From NCBI GenBank assembly GCA_047967505.1, contig CM106540.1: DNA of 64,000 bases; one strand, given 5' to 3'. Below, piece after piece: positions 41,431-56,890 of this stretch; the first letter of the stretch is position 1; every line of letters starts with the position of its first letter. Source of the DNA: Dipteris shenzhenensis. Its lineage: Eukaryota > Polypodiophyta > Polypodiopsida > Gleicheniales. A program made the translations under genes and the position numbers. Below the pieces are notes generated by a model. It was not told where the DNA came from, did no database searches, and saw nothing but the letters and a program-made list of their open reading frames with translations.

Positions 41431-42210
41431 TTATAAATTGAAGATGAAGATGAAGATGACGATTATACTATCGTGTGAACGTGCCCTTAAGCAGTTGTAA
41501 CCGAGAGTAGATGATTAAAAGAAGCTGAAGTCTAGACAGTCGTCACGTTGATTCAGAGCAAACTCTGTCGTTTTGTGTAATTCAAGGTTTTTCACATAAC
41601 TGGTGGAGATGACGTTCGAAATGTCTTCGCGTGTTCACCATGGTCCAGAACACCAGATGCCTGATCGTGGCTCACAACCTCATGAGAATCCAAGTGCGGA
41701 GCATGTCGTCTATTTGATGAATCAGTTGGCGCAGACAAATCAAGCTCTCCTAACTATTCTCGCCTCTCAACAACATCACACACATCCTGCTCAACAACGC
41801 ATTGATCATAAAGTGTGTCCTGGACTGATGATCGCAAAGCTTTGGAGTTGAGAACAGTTTTGGAAGGTATTGTGGCACTTGGTTAGTGCAAAAACCAGAG
41901 GCACATGAGTCACATTGGCCAATCCTCAAAGCGCAGCTTTTACAAAATTTTGCACATGCTAATGTTACTCAAACAGCCTAAGGTGCTCATTACAACAGGA
42001 ACTTGATGTCCATTTCTCTTTGCCTACATTCGAGCTTCTCTCTCCAGGGCCAATAACCATGCCACCGAAGCGTGCCCCTCGTGATATAGTGCATGACAGT
42101 GATGAGGCCGCTCAGTATGAGCAAGTGCCTGCCACAGTGATTGCATCCACCACTGGTGGTACAGAGGTTCCCACACTCAAAAAGTGTAAGTGGGCATCCA
42201 CTTCTGTCAA
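41431..42210 (+). other. Spacer with possible gag-like remnants
   Basis: The plus frame 41603-41851 (LMNQLAQTNQALLTILASQQ) and a start at 42059 (MPPKRAPRDIVHDSDEAAQ) resemble the openings of gypsy gag proteins in composition only. No protease or RT follows; the sequence runs into microsatellites. Treated as an unproven remnant. Confidence 0.3.
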
Positions 42211-42216
42211 GTTTTT

Positions 42217-42276
<60 letters not shown>

Positions 42277-42340
42277 ATGTCCTCTGCTCTCTCCCCCCCC
42301 TCTCTCTCTCTATACACACACACAGTGTGTGTGTGTGTGC

Positions 42341-42418
<78 letters not shown>

Positions 42419-42465
42419 ATGCATGCATGCATATATATGTATATATAGACACACACACACTTTAC

Positions 42466-42510
<45 letters not shown>
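42211..42510. repeat. CT, CA, GT and CT microsatellites
   Basis: (CT)n at 42221-42255, (CA)n, then (GT)n with about 45 uninterrupted repeats around 42339-42417, GCATGCATGCAT, and (CT)n at 42470-42508. Apparent proteins here are artefacts. Confidence 0.97.
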
Positions 42511-42511
<1 letters not shown>

Positions 42512-43097
42512 GTTGAGCAAGGAGAGGGTTTGCAGCTTCGCCATGAGGGGAAGCAACAGATTCTAAGGGATACAACATGGAAGATACTTAACCCAGGGGA
42601 TTCATAGGGGGAAACTTATGATATCACGTGAGTGTACAATAGGGGGGTTTTTTGAAATGAGGCATAAGCTTATACATTAGGGGTGGGGGCCCTTTTTATG
42701 TTTTCCCAATATTGAATTTAAGTTAGGGGGGCCATGCCACATTTAAGAGGGCAGGACATAGTATAGGCTACCTTGGGTAACTAGTCCAAACAAGTTTGGC
42801 TTTAAATAGTCATAGGGAAAGTAATCTAAATTTTCTTATTGTGTGAATTCTTAAGAAAGAACGTAGATTTAAGGAAAGGGGGAGACATAATAGAATTTTG
42901 GTGGTATCTTATTTAAGCTTAAATAGGGGTGTTTTATCATCCTACATGGATCTTAAATAGGGGGTTTTCTTGAAGTTCATGCACGCACGTGACGTCCCCC
43001 CTTTAATGAAGAGTGAATCCCCTGGGATACTTAAGGTCGAAGTGGCAATTGGGCCCAGACACGTTGTAGTGCGTGTCAACCACACTACAACATGGCA
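42509..43097. repeat. Duplicated segment, MITE-bearing copy
   Basis: Second copy of 41284-41430, split at ATACTTAA by the MITE at 42592-43026. Identity to the first copy is high on both sides. Confidence 0.88.
42592..43026. mobile_element. 435-bp MITE with 8-bp target duplication
   Basis: The ends are perfect 13-bp inverted repeats (CCCAGGGGATTCA at 42592; TGAATCCCCTGGG ending at 43026). ATACTTAA flanks both sides (42584-42591 and 43027-43034), and the related segment at 41284-41430 has this octamer once. The interior has no coding frame and is G-run-rich (TTAGGGGG-like pieces). An 8-bp duplication fits a hAT-driven MITE. piggyBac is excluded because TTAA does not directly abut the right end. 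Confidence 0.93.
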
Positions 43098-43099
43098 AC

Positions 43100-46862
<3,763 letters not shown>

Positions 46863-46864
<2 letters not shown>

Positions 46865-47335
46865 CTGGAGATGAGAAATTTTCCTCTCCAATGGGGCACC
46901 TTGGAGCTAGCTGCTTTGCTACCAATCAGTTTTCATGCTTTTACTCAAAAATGCAGGATTCTTGTCAAAATGCAGGCGTATAGTCGGAACGCATTTCTGT
47001 CCACTGTCAGGAACTACTCGTGAATGCTACTTCGGCATTGTGGAGAAACTAGTGGGAACAAGCCCTAAAATGTATTGATAGGGCGTTCCCACTAGACACC
47101 GTGCGAGCAGAAATGCCCACTCAACGTCCCCCACCGTCAACAATCCAATGTAAATGCTCACTCAACTCACATCCTGCGCATGAAGCTAACAAATTTAGAG
47201 ATAAGAAAATGTAGGGATTGTAAGCTGGCAACATAGCATCAAACGCCCACGCAATGAGAGAAAAAATCATCTCCAATAGACCTTTGCAATGTTGAGTTGT
47301 TCTAACAGGTAAGATTGCGGCACAGTGGGTGGGAA
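46863..47335. other. Geneless stretch
   Basis: The minus frame 47498-47121 (125 codons) spans part of this stretch but shows no motif. Nothing else is recognised. Confidence 0.45.
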
Positions 47336-47700
47336 GGTAGGTAGCCTTGATATTTTTTTGGCATTTCCACTCACATGGCATCAAGTGGAAACAAGAGGAG
47401 GGGAGCCTTATTAATGACGAAGTTCCTCTATTTATAAGATTACAGTGTGATGGATGGGAACATAGGCAGTCTTGGCATTTTTTGCATTCCACTTGCATGG
47501 CATCAATTCACATTCCAATCACATGGCATCAATTCGAGACATCTTCTAACTAATGAAAAGGGAGGAGGGGAATGAGGAAATTTTTTTGGCGTTTTGGCAT
47601 TTTTTCGCAAAGGCAGTCTTGGCGTTTTCACTCGCATGGCATCAATTCGGACATCTTCTAACTAGTGGAAAGGGAAGAGGGAAATGGAGAGGGGACCCTC
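47336..47700. repeat. Degenerate repeats around CACATGGCATCAATTC
   Basis: TGGCATTTCCACTCACATGG-like pieces recur at 47359, 47477, 47515 and 47616, each followed by CATCAA(T/G)T; GACATCTTCTAACTA and GAAAGGGA(G/A)GAGG occur twice. Probably three to four diverged units of 110-150 bp. Confidence 0.7.
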
Positions 47701-49227
47701 TCAATCTTATTTATGAGGGTGCATCATCATCATTTAGCCTTGTAATAAGACCTCATGGGGATCAAATCCTCCTTTTGCAGTATATTTTGAAGCTATCCCT
47801 TTGATTTTAGCTTGATTGAGATACTCCCTAATCAATTGAATTTGATCATGTACATCTACCTTCACTTACCTCTCATCATCCTTTAACTTTGGGAACAAAA
47901 CCCAGAAAATGGAGTGAATGGAAGATGAAACTATGCCAAAACCAAAGAACTCCTCCTCGATCAAAGTCTAGTCTATCAATCAATAACTGTGTGTTGTAGT
48001 ACATGGTTGTGCCAAAGCTAAACTTGTCACAAGTTGATGTGGACTATGAATCTAATCTATAGAGAAGCCAGAAGATGTGAAGCGATGAGAAAATACTCCA
48101 AAAGGTTGTGATGACCAACCATTTCACCAAATCAAGAGGTCAACACTTTATAAGATTTGCAGACGCACAAAAGCTCTGTCAAATAATGGGGGATATTAAA
48201 AAACAAAATAACATTTGTCGATAGAGGGATCTAAAGGGCATAACAACAGAGGTTGGAGGAGTATGTATGATACTTACGAATAAGATGTCGGCCTCCAAAC
48301 TGGGATTAGTTAGAGGTGTAACGTTCTTTCCCACTTTAGACGTTCAAAATTAAATCTAACAAAGCTTTTCTTTAAGTCAATAACCCTGCCTATCTTTCCA
48401 ATCAATAAACTACTCAACAATAATCCTTTTTTTGAGTTGTTCACTCTCTGGAGATATGTGCTAATATCTGTTGACAAGAAATATTTAGCTTTCTATACCT
48501 TCATATTCATAAGGTCTAAGGCAATCAATGTTCAAGGCTGGTATCCATACATAAACGTAAGTGGGCTAAAACCCTAACCAACCTCTTAACAATATTATAG
48601 ACAAGTTCCATCATTGGAGGTAATAATAGTTTCTTTTCTTTTTTTTTGCAAGAAAAAGGAGACTTCTATTCATGCTTGAAAAAACACCATACAAATCAGC
48701 CTCTAAGAGGAGCTAAGGATGGTAAGTACATATTAAAAAAACCCAGCTATCAAAAGAGAAACCAACCTATGTCTAAAGATCGTAGCTCACTCCCTAGGGA
48801 ATCTCTGGAATAGGGGTTAATAGCTAGGGTGGTGGTCCATACATCCAGCGGATATCCCTCATAGTGGAAAGGGTGAAAAAACTCCTACGGGCTAGGCCTT
48901 GCAGAGATGCTCCTGCCTCTCAGCAATCACTCTCAATCCTGGAGTACCACACTCCCAAATGGCATGCAAGGTAAAGATGATGTCCTACCAGATGGCCACG
49001 AGGGTAGCTGGTGGAGTGATTTGCTATCTTTCCATCACCTGACTGCACCTTCATGACCCAAATGTTCTAGGCAGTAATGATGGACACTATCTCCCAAACA
49101 CTGTCCTCTAGCGAGGGCATTGAGCATACATGGAAGGAGGTGATGCATCGTATATCTCTATCTGAAATACCTACTAGCCCACGGACCCTGTATGCTGGCG
49201 AGACTAGATCAATCAAGAAGGCATGTC
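47701..49227. other. Geneless stretch
   Basis: No convincing coding frame or RNA gene. A poly-T stretch lies at 48634-48647. The minus frame 49252-49067 is short and unrecognised. Confidence 0.45.
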
Positions 49228-49451
49228 CTCCCTCCATGAGCAATGTAGCCATCCCCCAAGTGAAGTCATGCTACACCTATTGCATGTGAGCCGTTATCCT
49301 AAAGACCGCCAGCTAGATCCTCCTAACTACAAGACATCCCTCCCTCTGTGAGCCATGTAGCCATCCCCCAAGTGAAGTCATGCTACACCTATTACACGTG
49401 AGCCATTATCCGAAAGACCGCCAACTAGATCCTCCTAACTACAAGACATCC
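49228..49451. repeat. ~113-bp tandem duplication
   Basis: CAATGTAGCCATCCCCCAAG ... CTCCTAACTACAAGACATCC (from 49240) is repeated from 49354 with only a few substitutions. Confidence 0.9.
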
Positions 49452-51670
49452 CCACATCCAGTACGTGATCATCTCCAGAACTCCCTCTATGCAGCTGAAG
49501 GATCTGCCATCTATCCACATCTACTCTAGCCAAGGGCCAATGGGCAATCCTCCATGAGCGAGTAGCTAGAAAAATAGAAGAGCTTTCATGGTCTCATGCT
49601 AGTCCAAAGACAAGGCTAGAAATGGGACATGACCTCCCGAGGAACCTCCTATTCAACCCAGTGGTGCTCCCTCGAGGGTTTCACAGTCGGCTGCCTCTAC
49701 TTGAAGGCGTCAATCAATGTGGGTCGTGTACGAGAAAAGGGGCACCCCCTCTAATCTGTGTGAGCTCCCTAGTCAAGTTGGCCAAAACCACTCCCTCGGT
49801 CTCAATGATATCACAGAGAGGTTGGCCCTCCCAACGCCAGCTCCCTCTAGGGCTGACAGGATTGTATCTGGATCCCTTGTCCCCAACCGGCCCACTATCC
49901 TTATCTGTTGCCACTCCAAACCCCATCCAAGGCCCCCTCCTCGGGTTTTGACCGGCAATGTCCACCCCACAACATTTCTTGGTCGGGAGCTAGGCTCATG
50001 GTTTCAAATGGGTGAAGTCCACCCCACATTGTTTCCCTACTTTGTCAAGGTCATTGGTCGGTTGAGATCTTATCTCAACCGTCCATTTGTGACATCCTAA
50101 AACACGAAAACTAATATCCAACCCACCACCAAAAAAACACATCGAAAAATTAACACAGCCTGCTAACTACATGTCAATGTAGAAATAGACTACAGTTAAT
50201 CCAGGACTGACAACTCATCAAAACCATAGACCAGATCATGACACATAATCACAAAATAGACACATAATGACAAAATACAATTTAAACAACCGATAACAGT
50301 AAGCCACGTTGAAATAGCACTTTATTATTAATAAAATATTTACAAAAAACCGGATAATCGACTACAAACATGAGAATCTCCATATCAATTTAAAAACTTC
50401 TAAACTATCAACAAAACCTCTGTCTGAGTACTTCTGTTCAACCAAAAAATTTCAACAGCATCACTTCTTCTTCAACAGTGAACTTTTGTCAACATTGATA
50501 TTAAAGATGCAGTCCTTGAAAACGCCACCATCTGGTTACCACCACCAAAGTTACCATGACCACCCAGTAAAGCTCTTCCATCCAACTAATATCACTCATC
50601 TTCACAAACTGCACATCCGCCACTACCTCAGAGAAATCCAAAGATCCAACACCACCATGGCCAATAGAAACAGACCGAATAGTATCAACAATGCCAAGAG
50701 CATTCGTACCAACACTAGATACAAACTTATCTACCACACTGATCCTAGCAGAGATAACAACACCACAACCTGTAGTGCAAGTAGCAACACCATAAGAAAT
50801 AACACTTATCCACCACACTGATCCCAATAGAGATAATAACACCACATCCCATGGGGTTGTAGCATCACTTTGTGTAATTCTATCTTGCATGGTTTTGCAT
50901 TTCTGGGGGAAAGGAGTTGTATGAGGCTCGTATGAGGTCTTACGAGGTGATTTTCTTCGAGATGTGGATTCTGTTGGTGACTTCGTGGAGTAAGTGGACG
51001 TTTCTTTTATGCTTTTCTTTGTTTGTAATATGTTTTATGTTGTTGTTATTGATTTGTTCTTATGTTTTCTTGGTTTGCTTGAATGTATTGTGATGCAAGT
51101 TTAACTAGAGGTGTTCAAACAACTATAGAGTGGATTTGATGCATTTTAAGGGGGAAGATTTTTGTCCTCCTGTTAGTTGCATGAATTAGATGTAGTGTTG
51201 ACTTATGACCAGCTTGAGAAGCATTTGCCTAACAATTTGAATGAGGAGAATGGTTCGATGCATGTGCTTATGCAATGTATTGGTAACCATCGGATGGTGG
51301 TACATTGTTTGGCTTGTGTTTGTGATTTAGTGTTTTATTTTGTGGTTGGTTTGATATTGTTGTTGTTTTGTTGTTGATGCATGTCTAGTATAACCGCAAT
51401 TGAGTGAGTTTGAAAGGGTTGTCATACGATGATTGAATCTATGGGATTTGTTGGGAATTTTAGTAAGCAGAGTCTTCGAGCAAGTTTGGCTACCAGGTTG
51501 GGATTGTGTTGTTGCAATGAAGGTTACTAGTCATAAAAGAGCTAGCAGCTTGTTGAAGTATAATAGGAGTGAGGTTGTGTGGGTAGAGACTACTCTAGAG
51601 TTGGTGTCTAGTCCATATGATGAGGTTTCGAGGCCGTTGAAGGGAGTGTTGTAGGCATTGGAGATGTATA
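49452..51670. other. Geneless stretch with one small duplication
   Basis: Frames of 100-130 codons occur on both strands (49622-49951, 49717-50100, 50501-50890 minus) without known motifs. ATCCACCACACTGATCCC-type text is duplicated at about 50732 and 50812 (80 bp apart). The plus frames at 51177-51377 and 51433-51654 are short and unrecognised. Confidence 0.4.
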
Positions 51671-52930
51671 CTTGAGCATCCATTTATACAAAGTCTTCGT
51701 ATTGAGTTTATGTCGGCACTCTGGAGGTGAAGGGCAAACTCAGCCAAAAGTAGTCCAAATCTCTTCATTCAAGCTACAACTGCTTGTGAAGTCTAAACGA
51801 TTTCATTTTAGTCTCTCCCAAACGAGCATCTAGATCTAAATTCAGCTGATAGGGCAACACACCATTTAAGATAGAAAGAATTATCGCAATATCAGCAGGC
51901 CGCAACTTGGACGAAAACTTCACAAGGTGAAATTTGCATGTTCGCTAATATGGTAGAAGCAAATACCTAGATGAATCAGGGAACATTCCCAAACTCATCC
52001 TCTAAAAACACAACATAGTGCAGTTTCAATCTCACGATAGTCACTCATAAGATTGAAAACCATAAACTCCATCATGCATAGCAGGGACTAACTACTATGA
52101 CATCCCCTCTAACGTCATTAGCGCACAACAGTGGGGGTAGACCATAGTATAAAAGTATGCTCTCACACATACAAATCCACACACCCACACATACTTGAGC
52201 ATCCATTTATACAAAGTCTTCGTATTGAGTTTATGTCGGCACTCCAGAGGTGAAGGGCAAACTCAGCCAAAAGTAGTCCAAATCTCTTCATTCAAGCTAC
52301 AACTGCTTGTGAAGTCTAAACGATTTCATTTTAGTCTCTCCCAAACGAGCATCTAAATCTAAATCTAGCTGATAGGGCAACACACCATTTAAGATAGAAA
52401 GAATTATCGCAATACCAGCAGGTCGCAACTTGGATGAAAACTTCATAAGGTGAAATTTGCATGTGCTAATACGGCAGAAGCACATACCTAGATGAATCCA
52501 GGAACATTCCCAAACTCATCCTCTAAAAACACAACATAGTGCAGTTTCAATCTCACGATAGTTACTCATAAGATTGAAAACCATAAACTCCATCACGCAT
52601 AGCAGGGACTAGCTACTATGACATCCCCACTGACGTCATCAGCACCTAACAGTGGGGGTAGACCATATTATAAAAGTATGCTCTCACACATACAAATCCA
52701 CACACCCACACATAATTGAGCATCCATTTATACAAAGTCTTCATATTGAGTTTCTGTCGGCACTCCGAAGGTGAAGGGCAAACTCAGCCATGATGAAGGC
52801 TAGCACGAAAGGAGAAGGCTAATCAAAAAGTAGTCCAAATCTCTTCATTCAAGCTACAACTGCTTGTGAAGTCTGAACGATTTCATTTTAGTCTCTCCCA
52901 AACGACCATCTATATCTAAATCTAAATGAA
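51671..52930. repeat. 522-bp tandem repeat, about 2.4 copies
   Basis: Copies begin with TTGAGCATCCATTTATACAA at 51672, 52195 and 52716. Each full copy ends with a promoter-like CCATAGTATAAAAGTATGC (second copy CCATATTATAAAAG) and ACAAATCCACACACCCACAC. The third copy is partial, carries a ~40-bp insertion near 52790-52830, and fades at about 52930. Confidence 0.92.
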
Positions 52931-53388
52931 ACCTCATGCAAGCCCACTGATCCTTCTCCGGACTCCTATCATGAATAGAACTAGAGAGACGACCTGAACC
53001 AACATCTGAGGACGACGACTGCTAGAAACATCACAACCAACCACTTCTGAGACACAACTCCCACAACTCACCCTACCAACGACCTTTGAACAAGAACCAT
53101 CGGGATCAAAGCTTACAGCAGCATCACGACCCTTAACCAAACCAACTATCTCACTACCAAGAACAAGAACCACACACTTATTAGAAACACCCAAAGCAAA
53201 GCTCGAACCATCGCAACCCTCCAAAGAAGCCAACCTCACAAAACCACCACAACCTCATTGCAACCCTCCACAGAAGCCATAACGCGGCTCCACTCCTCAC
53301 AGAACCCAAACACCGCCTCAAACAACTTCGTCGAGTTGGAGGTTCTACCCAAAATCTTGAGGCACAAGACTTGGTGAGAAAAGCACCT
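52931..53388 (-). other. Unrecognised minus-strand frame
   Basis: A 101-codon minus frame (53239-52934; ALGVSNKCVVLVLGSEIVGL, GSCVSEVVGCD) continues upstream in other frames, with a repeated GGCTTCT(T/G)TGGAGGGTTGC at about 53208 and 53257. Val/Gly-rich composition and no known motif; it may be a decayed transposon part or non-coding. Confidence 0.3.
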
Positions 53389-53700
53389 TTTTTTTTTTTT
53401 CAAAGGAAGGAACCTTCTATCAAAGAAAGGAACCTTCTAGTGAAAAAAGGACCTAATACGAAGAACCCATCCAAAAAGAACGGGTGCAAAGAGACTTACG
53501 ACCTTGTAAGTCACCCTCTCAGGCAACCTTGATGGTCGGGAAGGGCTAAGTGTAAGCCGTTCCCGGTTGGAATCTGGTCGGGAATTGGTTCCTTGCCTGT
53601 CGGGCCGACCGATCGCCAAGTCCCTCTCAGGAAAGACCTTCCCGTGGCCCTCCCCTACGTCGTAAAGGTCCGTGGCGGCGGTTGACGGAGGTCCGATTCG
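53389..53700. other. Spacer upstream of the cupin/JmjC gene
   Basis: A poly-T run (53390-53400) is followed by GGAACCTTCTA repeats (about 53408, 53428) and a GC-richer stretch. No gene. Confidence 0.5.
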
Positions 53701-53733
53701 AACTAATCCTTAGATGAAACCTGATGCCGCCAC

Positions 53734-53776
53734 CACGTGTCATTGTCAGAGCCCCTCCCGCCGATGCTTCCACGTG
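53734..53776 (+). promoter_or_regulatory. Duplicated G-box / ABRE-like sites
   Basis: CACGTGTCATTG occurs at 53734 and 53771, each followed by TCAGAGCCCCTC, i.e. a 37-bp direct duplication. CACGTG is the G-box and ACGTGTC the ABRE core bound by plant bZIP/bHLH factors. The sites lie about 230-270 bp before the ATG at 54004. Confidence 0.55.
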
Positions 53777-54003
53777 TCATTGCTCAGAGCCCCTCTTGCC
53801 GGGCCCCCAGATGGGAGAATGAATCTTGGTGGAGGATTCCGGGATGGACTGGATCCCAGAATCCCCTCCCGTGGAATGAATCTCGGGATGGAATGTGTCA
53901 GGAATCCGACTGGCGGCTGCGGCGGCTCGGGAACAGAATTCCCTGGCCCCTCCCCCACTACATAAATCACTTGGCAGAAACCAGTAGTAACTAGTTGGCA
54001 AGA

Positions 54004-54389
54004 ATGGACGAGGGGATGAATGGGCAAGAGATCCTTGAACACTTTGCTCATCGACTGTCCCTTCTGCATCTGCAAAATGCTCCTTCTTCTCTACTACCCG
54101 TCCTCCGTCTCCCCTGCCCTCCCTCCTCCCCTCACGATCTTGACCGCCTCAGAACCTCCTACGAAGGTTCCCCTGCTGTTTTTCCGGCCTCCTGGGTTCC
54201 CCCTTCTTGGGAGCCCGTTTTGGGCGCCTCTTGTTTGTCCTCTGGATTGCTCAAGTTGCTCGGCGAGATTGTGGAGGTACGTATTGTGGGTGTCCATAAA
54301 CTGCGCTTCCTTCTGAAGTGGCAACAAACATACCAATGAGCTGCGCAGGCCATAGAAACAGCAAACGCACAAATTCTGCAAACGCATAT

Positions 54390-54445
<56 letters not shown>

Positions 54446-55461
54446 CACTTCACCTGGATGCTTATCTATTCCTTTAGGTTGAAGTATTTCGGCTTCAGTA
54501 CCAGATTGATGGCGGTAATCCTTGTAATCAAGCTGCTCACTCGGAGGGTAACCATTGGGACTTAAATGGATGCCAACATGCATTCCACTCTGGAAGCCTT
54601 TCAGCAGAAGCTTCGAGAGACCAACTGAAAGTATCAGAGGGGCTGGATCATGCGAGGATTTGCGAGAACGACTGCCGTTCGCATGATTTTCCTCGCGTGC
54701 ACCCGGTCCCAGTAACTACTACTGAGACCCTGGAGTTTGGTGCGTTTCTATCGGAATCCTCCTCCATGATGGGAGCCCATAAAAACCAGCTTATGTATTT
54801 AACTTGGAGATCGCTTCCGGAACATTGCGAAACAACTTCTGCGCCAGAAGAGTTTTGCTCCTTCATCAATAAGATCATATATCCCGTCACAACTCCTGAT
54901 TTTATCGTTCCAGATTCCATAAAGCAGAGGAACTTTTGGATGGGAAGTCTTGTTACGAGTAGAATACACTTTGATGCGCTGGACAATATACACGTCTGCT
55001 TGTCGGGAAGGAAGGTGCTTCATCTGTACTCCCCATTAGAGCTTCCGAATATTTATCCGGAGCCTTGGCAGGAAGGTAGCTAAATGACATTCCGCTCAGT
55101 AAGCTTGATACTCATTTGCTTCATGTTGTTCTCTCTATTCGTTTATTTGATTTGGACGAGCAAATTTTCTAAACGTATACTCTTGCCTGGTTACATTTGA
55201 TTTCCCCAAAGCAGCTGTTGCAACATACGGCCTTCTAATCTAGTTCGGTGTTTAGATGGTCACCAACTTAGGATAGTTCAAGAAATTTCATTTAATTTGT
55301 ATGACATTAGCATGGTGGGTTCATTTACTTTTGATCCTGTAAATGCACCTGTCATAGCTGATATTATCCAGCCCCCCACCGTCGAGAGACACAACCCGGC
55401 AGACACAGATACGAGATATCTTCGCAGCCCATATGAGAGCCACCTTGGCATCGGGCTATAG
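54004..55461 (+). CDS. Cupin/JmjC-type 2-oxoglutarate oxygenase-like gene, three exons
   Basis: Proposed exons: 54004-54276, 54478-55075, 55256-55461 (about 358 codons). Exon 1 starts MDEGMNGQEILEHFAHRLS and ends EIVE before the donor GTACGT. Exon 2 follows TTTAG, stays in phase and contains the cupin-like core: VTTTETLEFGAFLSE, NFWMGSLVTSRIHFDAL, DNIHVCLSGRKVLHLYSP, LPNIYPEPW. HFD is the HxD iron-binding pair of JmjC/cupin_8 oxygenases. Exon 3, after GTGTTTAG, keeps the phase and reads GHQLRIVQEISFNLYD to ESHLGIGL-stop. The second iron-ligand His expected about 80-100 residues after HFD is not evident, so the protein may be truncated, catalytically altered, or have other exons. A (GA)n tract lies in intron 1. 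Likely substrate class: protein hydroxylation or demethylation, unknown here. Confidence 0.65.
54396..54442. repeat. GA microsatellite in intron 1
   Basis: GATAGATAGAGAGAGA continuing as (GA)n for about 45 bp, 35 bp before the acceptor of exon 2. Confidence 0.95.
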
Positions 55462-55629
55462 ATTCCGTTCTTGAGTTTGAATACTTGATTTTTGCTGCTT
55501 TGCTTTTAGCTTAGCGTGTAGTTCTCTGCAAAGTGCCTTAGCGAGCCCTTTGCTCCAGCCCAGAACGGCTTGTATGGAATTTTGTCTCATAGTCTCGTGA
55601 GGCCTCCAAAAGACGTAAATACATATTTC

Positions 55630-55635
55630 TTTGTT

Positions 55636-55682
<47 letters not shown>

Positions 55683-55863
55683 GTATTTTTGTTTACCTAT
55701 TTTTCTTCTCTTTCATTTTCTCTTTTAGTTTCTGTGTAAATTTTTGATCTTTAGAACAACAAAAAATCTAAATTCGTATGATTGGACTTATTCTAGTCTT
55801 ACAAAGGTATATATATATATATACACATATATATACATATATAAATATAAATATATACATACA

Positions 55864-55896
<33 letters not shown>

Positions 55897-56127
55897 GTAT
55901 GTATGTATGTATGTGTGTGTGTATACATACACATACATACATACATATATGTATACACATATATATATACATATACATATATATATACATAAAATATAGA
56001 TACACATATATGTATATATATGTGTGTGTGTAAAAATAAATAAATAAATATACACACATATATGTGTACATACATACATACATACATGCATACATACATA
56101 TCTATCTATCTATCTATATTATGTACA

Positions 56128-56160
<33 letters not shown>

Positions 56161-56169
56161 GCATATGTG

Positions 56170-56221
<52 letters not shown>

Positions 56222-56306
56222 CATATATATTTATGTACATACATACATACGTACGTACGTACGTACGTACATACATACGTACATATGTATGTATGTATAT
56301 TATATG
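55630..56306. repeat. CT, TA, CATA, GTAT and ACGT microsatellites
   Basis: (CT)n and (TA)n at 55637-55670, then nearly continuous (CATA)n, (GTAT)n, (TATA)n, (CA)n and a short (ACGT)n at 56250-56270, up to about 56300. All frames over it are artefacts. Confidence 0.97.
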
Positions 56307-56507
56307 AAAATTGTCTTTCGCAAAAGTCTGAAAATAGGTAGCTCATGTAACCCCCTCCGCTATGGAGTCCAGAGGGAGGTGGGGTGTAGAAAGAGCTTTC
56401 AAATGCAACTGTTCCCATGCAAATCGGGTAAAGGGTCGTGGAGATATGTAATTAAATGTAAATGTGTTGTCAAACGCCCATGTATGGGGGGGGTTAAGAT
56501 GTTGGGT
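56307..56507. other. Short spacer
   Basis: No gene recognised; a G run lies at 56487-56495 just before the putative copia LTR edge (TGTTGGAAGC at 56508). Confidence 0.4.
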
Positions 56508-56765
56508 GTTGGAAGCAATGGAAGCTCAAAAATGGAAGCACAAAGGAGAAAAACGAGATGCTGTAATAGATTGTAGGCTCAAGGGAGAGCCAACATAACA
56601 AAACCCTAGGGCTAACTGTCCTAACTGTACTAAGTGTTCTAATTGACCTAGATGGTACATAAACTAACTGTACCAATAGTCCTGACTGACTATAACTAGG
56701 CCTACAAGGCACATACCAAGGTATAAGTGGCATCTATGGATAGCCCATGAGATGGCCTATAAATC
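56508..56765 (-). repeat. Putative 3' LTR of copia element 2
   Basis: On the plus strand TGTTGGAAGCAATGGAAGC starts the segment; it ends next to CCCCCTCCA, the complement of a purine tract. The 5' edge of the LTR is not sharp and its partner is absent. Confidence 0.45.
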
Positions 56766-56890
56766 CCCCTCCATGGTATGGGTTGAAGTATCTTGGACAT
56801 GGCTCAGGATACCTAAATATCTAGTGTCATGGTTGCACACGTTCATCTCGTAGGGATATAGCAACCTATGACTGTAGAGAGTACAACAGA

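Noticed and set aside
42588-43034. piggyBac-type insertion at TTAA
   Set aside because: TTAA abuts the left end only; on the right ATAC separates the TIR from TTAA. The duplicated site is the octamer ATACTTAA.
50486-50890. Opposed frames of 111 and 129 codons
   Set aside because: Both are open because of repeated ACCACCACA-like text; no known domain on either strand.
55744-56576. Frames of up to 170 codons rich in Tyr, Ile, His, Thr
   Set aside because: They read through CATA/GTAT repeats; the non-repeat tail (56310-56576) shows no motif.
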